Below are positions 57,122-64,000 of a DNA stretch of 64,000 nt, piece after piece. The stretch is taken from positions 15,709,001-15,773,000 of the forward strand of contig CM073515.1 of NCBI GenBank assembly GCA_037074615.1, given 5' to 3'. This stretch comes from Leucaena leucocephala (lineage: Eukaryota; Streptophyta; Magnoliopsida; Fabales; Fabaceae). Position 1 is the first letter of the stretch, and every line of letters starts with the position of its first letter. The notes under the pieces were generated by a model that was given only the letters and a program-made list of their open reading frames with translations, was not told where the DNA came from and made no database searches. Position numbers and translations under genes: made by a program.

Positions 57122-60100
57122 TGTAACATCCTTACTTTTATAAGTCTTAGGGACCATTCAGTAGCATTTAGAATCACTTACAAGACCTTGGAAGTCCATT
57201 AGCCAAATCTAGAATTTTATTCTTTCTCAGATTACTGTTCATATGGTATTCCAGATTACGCAACGAACTTTGAAAAATCATAATTAATTCTAGAAAACTC
57301 GAAATGAAGTGGTTCAAAAAGCTACATGAAGATAACATCTTGAAATTTATGGAAAAAAATAATTTCTAGACCAAATGATTCGCCAATTGATACAGTTTAT
57401 TCGTTGAAATTTACTGTTTATTTGGTCAAAAACTCTGGAAACAGATTCTGGTCCCTTACTTTCAAAAATCATTTCTCTTGATATACACATCCAAATGACA
57501 CGTTTTACCTATGAATTTAAAGATATGGATGTGTGCTACATGGTCATAAAATTTCGTGAATTAATTCCTTGATTTGCTAGGTCAAACTGAAGCTACAACA
57601 AAACTACTTCAGGACCTACGTTTTTACCATTTCAGTTTCTTTTCTTTCATTTCCAATAATTGTTTCAGCATGCACAAGCCATCAAATAAGCTTCTCAACA
57701 TTCATATACATCATGTACATATTCCATAAGTATTACAACAGTTTCATCACATAAATGGACACCTTACATGGCATTTACATACATGGAAAATTTATAGTAT
57801 ATGCTAAAATCTCAATACTTCACTTCCTTTCTTCCATTCTTTAGCTCTTCTCCATGCATACCTTTTCTTCATGCTTGACCTAAATTGGTTGGTTATGGGA
57901 GAGTGAGATTCTAGGGAATCTCAGTAGCAAACATTACCACTTAAACATGCAAGATGGATGCTAATGCATGATATGTAATTTCATTAACTTTCTTTGATTA
58001 GTGACATGCCATCATGCTATATACTTTTACATAAAGTGCATGGCCATGGAAACATGTTATTCACAATACATTCAACATCATTTATCATGTCACAACATCA
58101 TTCAAATAACATATACATGTCAACACATAAGCATACCACATCAAGCACATAAAGAGGTAAGTTCACTACCTTGCACTTAAGCTTTTCTCTTGACCTTTAG
58201 CCCTTGCTCCCTAGCTTTCCAACCATGAAGCCTTTATGTCCATCACTTCCCAACATCTTCTTGGATGTTTCATGGTCCTAAACACATTCATATTCATCAC
58301 ATAACTCATTAGGACTCATGAACTCCAACCATGTTCAAGACTAACTTTGTTACACTCTTTATTGTCATAACTTTCTCTAATTTTCACTAATTCACTTGGC
58401 TCTTGAACCAATTGATGTCTTGACTTTACCCTACACAATTTCATATTTTGAATCCATTTATGAGCTTAGAATCATGAAATTCCAGCTCCTTCATGGCCTA
58501 CTGTACAGAACTGAACATAAGCATACAATTCTTTCAAAAATTCTCATTTTGATTCTAATGCTTCCCATACTTGTTTCTCCACTTTACTCCACACAAATTT
58601 TCATTTTAAAACCATTGAAACCATCAAAATCATGAAATTCCAAGGTTCAAAACCTTTCCAATCCTACACAAAATCATCATACAAACTCAATGGAAGCATT
58701 AAATCATTGAAATTCAATTTCCTTCCCTCATGAACAGTGAAGACCGAATAGGGCACACCATGGCAAAGTCAAGAATATCAATTTGATTCAACAACCAACC
58801 ACTTAACTAGCTTGTTTAAGCTTCAATCATATGGTTCTAACTTTAATTTCCTCTTTCCCCTTTCCTTTAAGGTCTTTGGGAAGCACCACCCATTAGAGAA
58901 AACTCAACTTTTCTCCCATGAAAACCCTAAGTTCAAGCTCCCAAATCAAAGGAAAATAAGTTAGGAGGGATTGCTTACCTTTAATCTCTAGCTTGCTTGA
59001 ACTTTGGAACCTTGAATCTTCTTTGTCTTGGCTTGAATTTTCATTTTGCAAGAGTTTCCCCAAGGGTCCATGAAGCCACAGTTTGCTGTAGAATGGAGGG
59101 GTATTTATAGCCAAAATCCAAGAAAAATCAATGGCCAAGATTGATTTGGTTACTATTTGATCTAAAGGCTCACATTTAATCTTGGATTTTACTTTTTCAT
59201 AAAAGAATAATTATGACATAATGTGGGCCAGCTCAAGGGACACCTCAAGGGGTTATGTGGCGTGCTCACCATGCCAAGAATCTTCTGAAAAAATTCCAGT
59301 CCAATCCGGTACCGATCAGAGCAGTTTCACAACAACCGGACTATTTTCTGTTCTGAATTTTTCTATAATATACCAGCATATGTATTCTATCTCGAAAATC
59401 AATGTCTAGCCTTCTCATACCCTTGACATGGTTATACTGAGTATTTATCTACCATCCATTTCTTGGGAAATGACCAAAATGCCCTTGGTGTCCTTTCTCA
59501 CACTATATTGACCCTAAGGGCATGATCGTCATTTTACCCCTCTTTATACTGGCTCAGGGTGTATATGGGCTCAACTAATCATATTTATACCATGTGTCAC
59601 GTTTTTAGCCTATCCCAGGTGACCAATATGCCCTTCATCCATCTCTGGTACAATCTGGGCATCCAGGGGCATTTTCGTAATTTCACACTTTTTCTGGACA
59701 CTAGCCCCTTCTACCGATGGACTGGTACCCTGGGTTTTGGGCCCTTCTCGGCGTCATCATGGGCCTATATGTGAGGCATTCTGATCTCATTCTATCCAGG
59801 CTCACATACCGATAAGTTTCATTATCAGATCACGGGTGTTATCAAACTCCCGTCAAAATTCACTGTTATGGGGATAACTTTTTATACAGGACTTCTTATG
59901 AGGTTCTGTCAGATTCATAACATCTGACACTGTAGGGCACACTTTCCTGTAATTCCCTCACTTATATCTGATGTCCACGGAATCTGATAAAAATTCAGAT
60001 AACTTTTAGACTATAAGATAATTTTATGCTGTCTGGAGCCCTAATAAAATTTCTGTAGCATGCCAGATTAACCAGCATATGTTCCTCTATTTACTGATAG

Positions 60101-60442
60101 AATGTGGGACTAAAAATCTTCCAGGCAGTTATAACCCTTTTCGGGCAGATCTTTCTATAATTACAGTTTTGCCCTTGAACTTTTCTCTTAATACATTTAT
60201 GTCTCTAACTTTTTGCATATTTATATTTAGGTCCCTAAACTTTTGGAAATTACCACTTTTGGCCCAATATTTATTTCTACTTTAACTTTTAGCCTTTAAC
60301 CCTTTCCAATTTGCATTTAGGTCCTTCTCTTCCTTCAAGACTCATTTAACCTTTATTATTTCGTCTTATCTTCGTCATAATCCTTTCTAAGCCTCTTTCC
60401 ACTATCGGTACTATACAGATAGGGAAAATTTAGGATATGACA
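57122..60442 (-). mobile_element. 3' LTR of a minus-strand Y element
   Basis: 3321 bp, TGTAACATCC...GGATATGACA, the most intact Y-type LTR. The minus TATA box is at 59102-59109; U3 repeats are at 60160-60340. The PPT complement follows at 60443. The base-by-base layout matches 3535-10005 without its W insertion. The possible target duplication on the left is CTACT (57117-57121); its partner is not in the window. Confidence 0.88.
59102..59109 (-). promoter_or_regulatory. LTR TATA box
   Basis: TATAAATA on the minus strand of the Y LTR. Confidence 0.68.
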
Positions 60443-61132
60443 TTTTGACCCCCCTTAAAATAAATTTCGTCCTCGAAAATTTACTCAACATCTTAGTCAA
60501 TGATTGGGGTATTTATCTCTTAAAATAAATATTTTAGCGGAGTACTTTTCATATCCGCAATTCTTCATATCTTTACTATGGTTATTCTTCTATTCTGAAT
60601 CAACTCAATCAGAGTTGAACTCCAGTTCATTCTATTACTTTCTTGCTACGCATCTATCTGCATATGGACTTCTCACTATGCTGGACTTGTGAGTAGTATC
60701 CATTTCTTTCATGTCAAACTCCCTCGAATACTGCTATATTCTGGAGCTTCTATTAACTATTCATCATATTTCTTAGTGCAATCACTTATTGCTCATTTGA
60801 GTATCTAGCGGAATTCTCTGAATATCTGCAAACTTCAACTCTCATTCTCATATTATCATACATTCTTATCATATTTAAAAACTCATCATAATACAGAGAG
60901 AGGACTTATATCATTATTCTTTCTTTCATTGCTCTACTGCTAAACAGGAGAACATAGGAGCATATAGGAGCACATACTCTAGCATGCATAATGCCTGGCC
61001 AACATATTGCAGGAATGCATACCTGCCCATGAATGCAAAGCTCTAACATCAGAGCTCAAGCATTCCTTCTCTTAATATGCACAACTCTAACACTCAGAGC
61101 TTGCACAGCTCTAACATTCAGAGCTTGCCTGC
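60443..61132 (-). mobile_element. 3' interior of the Y element, truncated
   Basis: Begins with the PPT complement and the 'aaatttcgtcctcgaaa' block (60443-60478). It continues through non-coding interior to a minus-strand copy of the 24-bp hairpin array (61035-61129) and stops there at a rearrangement. No coding motif was found. Confidence 0.75.
61035..61129 (-). repeat. 24-bp hairpin repeat array, Y element
   Basis: The minus-strand equivalent of the arrays in R and A, with the isolated unit on the left (61035-61060) and at least two adjacent units on the right (61080-61129). Confidence 0.72.
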
Positions 61133-61149
61133 ATAACATCCTCACTTTC
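61133..61149 (-). mobile_element. 17-bp inverted LTR-end fragment at a junction
   Basis: ATAACATCCTCACTTTC is the reverse complement of the R-type LTR terminus. It bridges the Y interior and the truncated R-type LTR that starts at 61151. Confidence 0.6.
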
Positions 61150-61150
61150 C

Positions 61151-63641
61151 AACACAAAGTTCTGATAAGAGGTCATGAAAGATTTATATTAATTTCTAAA
61201 GAAAAGGAAAATTAATATAGTATGCTATAGACCTCAGAATCAGATGAAATGTGGCAATAAATTCCTATAATTAATATAAGAATTTCTGAAACTGACAGAG
61301 CTCAAAAAGGAGTTCTGTAGAATTTACTACAGAATTTACAGTGGATCAAAAGACCCGATAAATAGGTTTCGGGAGAATTTCTCGGGAATTGAGCCCATGA
61401 AGATAGGGGATCATACAGAGGGTCCAGAATGGCACCTTATAGGCCAAATGATATTTTCAGATAAATATATGGGCCAGGGCTAATAAAGACCGAGAAAAAT
61501 GAAGAATTACGAAAATGCCACTGAAGGTATGCCACTGTGTTGTGTCATTGAGTTAGAGTCAGACGAAGGGCGTTATGATCGTTAGACTAAGGCTAGACAG
61601 TCAAGAAAGGGTATTTGGATAGTTGACTAGGGTCAAGAGATACTTTGGTAAGGTATGGAAAGACAATAGTGCCCCTATAAGTACTAAAGAGGTAGTAAGG
61701 GCATTATGGTAATTTACTAAGGATTTTCCTTGGGAACCGAGCCACCAGAGTGCTTGGGCTTGGTTAGAAACCCAAGTTGATATTTAAAGGCCCAAAAACG
61801 TAGCCCAAGAGTAAAGTGGGCCCAAGAGGCATTAAAATAATATTTTAGTGCTTTTTCAATAAAGTAAAGTGACCCGATCCAAGATAGAACTGGGTAAAGT
61901 GATCTAGAATCATGAGAGGACATAAATGGGGCCCACAATGTGCCACATGGCATGATTATAGTAAAAGAGGAAAAGCAAAGGACACATGGCATGATTATAG
62001 AAAAAGGAGAAAAAGCAAGAGGACACGTGGCACGATCTCGGCCGTCCATTCAGGGAAAAGACTCTGGAACTCTCTGGAAAGGCTGACTCAGCTGGTGAGG
62101 TGTCCCAAGGGCCCCACATTTCACCACATATACCCCTTAGGTGTCCCTTGAGGTGTCCTAGATGATGTCATGAGTGGTGAGTCAGCAAGGAGGGTGATGT
62201 CATCATGATGATGCAGGCAAAGCTTCTTGAGGAAGCAAGCAATCTGAGCCATTCATTATGAATCAATCTGGGCCATTCATTCCACCTCCTCTCACCTATA
62301 AATAGGACACTTCCCTCCCATTTCAAGGCACACCACGGATCTACAAGAAAAGGAAGAGAGAAAGAGAGGAAGAGAGGAAGGAAAGAAAGAAAGGAAAGGA
62401 AGGAAGGAGTTCTAGTGGAGCCAGGAGCAGTCTAAGGAGCTGAGGGACTGGGCAAAGCTTAGGAATGAGGTAATAAAGTTATCTAGTCCCTTCTCTAATA
62501 AAGTATAGGATTTCTCTTAGTGGTTAGAATAGAGAAATATCTCTATTAATAAAGGTAGCTAAAGGTAGAGAGAAAGCTAGGGGAATGTCAGATTAAGGAT
62601 ATTACCCTTGAGCTATGTATGAGTTAAATAGAGCTATGCTGATAGAATAATAATGAAGATATTATTATGCTATGTATAGGCTCTAACCTATGGAAAGAAT
62701 GAACCTTAGGGCAAAGGCTAAGAGCTAGAAGGAAAAGCTACATGTCAGGTAGTAAACTAATCCTAAACTTGTATGCATTGAATGTTATGCTTGATGTGCT
62801 ATGGCTTTGTTGAATTGTGTTGAATATGTGCCTATGTATGAAGCTCTATTCCTATGATTACTTTGGCCAATTGTATTTCATATGTAACATGGAAGCATGC
62901 ACATGACATAATGCTAACACTTTCACAAGCAAGCACAAGTATTCACATTAATGCATACATTGTTTAGTGCTGTTTGCTACTGAGATTTCCCCAGAAATCT
63001 CACCCTTCCATATCAATCCAATTACAGCAGGTCTTCTCAAGATGGAGGAGATAAAGATGCATGAAGAGATATTAATTACTTAGCATGATTGATATGTGAT
63101 TCATGTATGTATAATTGCTGGAAATTATCACTATGAACAGTAACTCGTGATGGAGGCAGTGACATTTGAGCTGTAATTATAAATAGTAAATGATTTAATA
63201 AATGTATGGTATTTTACCAGTAAATAGTAGACATGCCAAGCTTCGATTTGATATATAGAACGTATCATTTGGATGTCTACACATAACGATATGATTTTTC
63301 AAAGTTGGGACCAGAATGCTGGAATCAGGGACAGGACGCTGGATGAACAGTGAATTACGGACGTTGACTGACGTTGACCTGGTCAAGGCGTGGTCAACGA
63401 GTCATTTTTCCCTGAAAGATTATTATGTTAGCTTCATGTAGCAATTTGAACCACTCCATTCCAATTTTTATAGAATTAGTTATGATTTTTCGAAGTCAGG
63501 TCACTTCTCTGGAATTCGTGTAGTGAACAGTATTCGCTAGAGTAAAATTCCAGATTGAGTAATTTGATTTCAACAGCCTTGGAAGTGGTTCCAGATGCTA
63601 CTGTTTGGTCCCTAAGACGTATGAAAAGTGAGGATGTTATA
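61151..63641 (+). mobile_element. R-type LTR, 5' truncated
   Basis: Matches R's LTR from about its 118th base ('aacacaaagttctgat') to the terminus GATGTTATA. The TATA box is at 62297-62304. It keeps the 91-bp leader segment between the AGAGCTA repeats (62630-62727) that R has lost. The reading frames at 61717-62151 and 63195-63386 are LTR sequence. Confidence 0.88.
62297..62304 (+). promoter_or_regulatory. LTR TATA box
   Basis: TATAAATA in the R-type context. Confidence 0.7.
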
Positions 63642-64000
63642 TTAAAAATTGGTCCCTAAGACGTATGAAAAGAGGGTAATGTGGCAACCTAAGTCAGATA
63701 AATAGTTATTTCCGATTCCTAAATGAATGTTTGGGATCTGGACAATATGATCAGACAATGATAGGCAATAAGACTAAGATGTATGAAAAGTGAGGATGTT
63801 ATATTAAGATGATGATTAATAGTAAATCTACAGATAGATGATTACGATACTCAGGATATATCCCTTCAAGGGTAAGATATATGAGTGATGAAAATGAAAT
63901 GAAATGAGAAGCATTTATGAAAGATGGTATAGCTCTAAGAAAGAGCAGTAAAGACATAAGTTAGTATTGTTGCAACAGAGCTAGATTGCTCTTGCGATAG
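63642..64000 (+). mobile_element. Scrambled R-like interior running off the window
   Basis: No PBS follows the LTR. After nine bases a 22-base copy of the LTR end (63651-63672) leads straight into interior sequence matching R from about 29347. A second LTR-end fragment is inserted at about 63780-63803. The final bases match the 'ctagattgctcttgcgatag' block of element A (about 22213). Confidence 0.72.

Overview
This is intergenic heterochromatin-like DNA from a flowering plant, probably a eudicot. I find no intact host gene, no tRNA or rRNA gene, and nothing prokaryotic. It is AT-rich and nearly all of it is long terminal repeat (LTR) retrotransposon sequence. Most elements use an initiator-methionine-type primer binding site (PBS, TGGTATCAGAGC). 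The one recognisable pol remnant has an integrase end and a chromodomain, so it is a Ty3/gypsy chromovirus, most like the Tekay/Del lineage. One solo LTR resembles Ty1/copia Angela/BARE-1.

Layout. A minus-strand element P has its 3' LTR at 210-3265, its interior at 3266-3534 + 10011-11028 + 12940-14858, and its 5' LTR at 14859-15595 + 43255-45717. Into P went: a solo LTR 'Y' (3535-10005, TSD TTAGT) that itself received a solo LTR 'W' (5962-9166, TSD AGGGG); a solo LTR 'U' (11029-12934); and a 27.7-kb composite element A (15596-43249, TSD TAATG). A in turn received a copia-like solo LTR (15690-17405), a second W solo LTR (24362-35522, TSD CAGTA), which holds the young element R (26017-33962, TSD TAAAC), and an R-type solo LTR (35632-38249, TSD GATCC). 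That is up to five insertion layers (P > A > W > R is the deepest clear chain, and P itself sits in an LTR array). To the right are an internal remnant (45718-46421), a hybrid LTR (46422-48611), older non-LTR sequence with a decayed minus-strand coding remnant (48612-48780 + 55995-57121) split by element Q (48781-55989, TSD GTAGG), a minus-strand Y element end (57122-61132), and an R-type LTR with a scrambled interior running off the window (61151-64000).

Biology. R and Q have paired LTRs, PBS, polypurine tract (PPT) and perfect TSDs but no coding capacity. They look like LARD-type non-autonomous elements that must borrow proteins from an autonomous Tekay-like partner; only a fragment of such a pol is present (38863-39670). 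R's two 2529-bp LTRs differ at a single site that I could see, so R moved very recently. The non-coding interiors share features worth study: a segment derived from the 3' part of 5S rRNA that spans its internal Pol III promoter, a stem-loop near the PBS with a covarying base pair, and an array of 24-bp hairpin repeats near the 3' end. The LTRs carry W-box palindromes, G-box repeats and two conserved U3 palindromes.

All LTR comparisons were made by eye; boundaries supported by TSDs are firm, others are good to about 5-10 bases.
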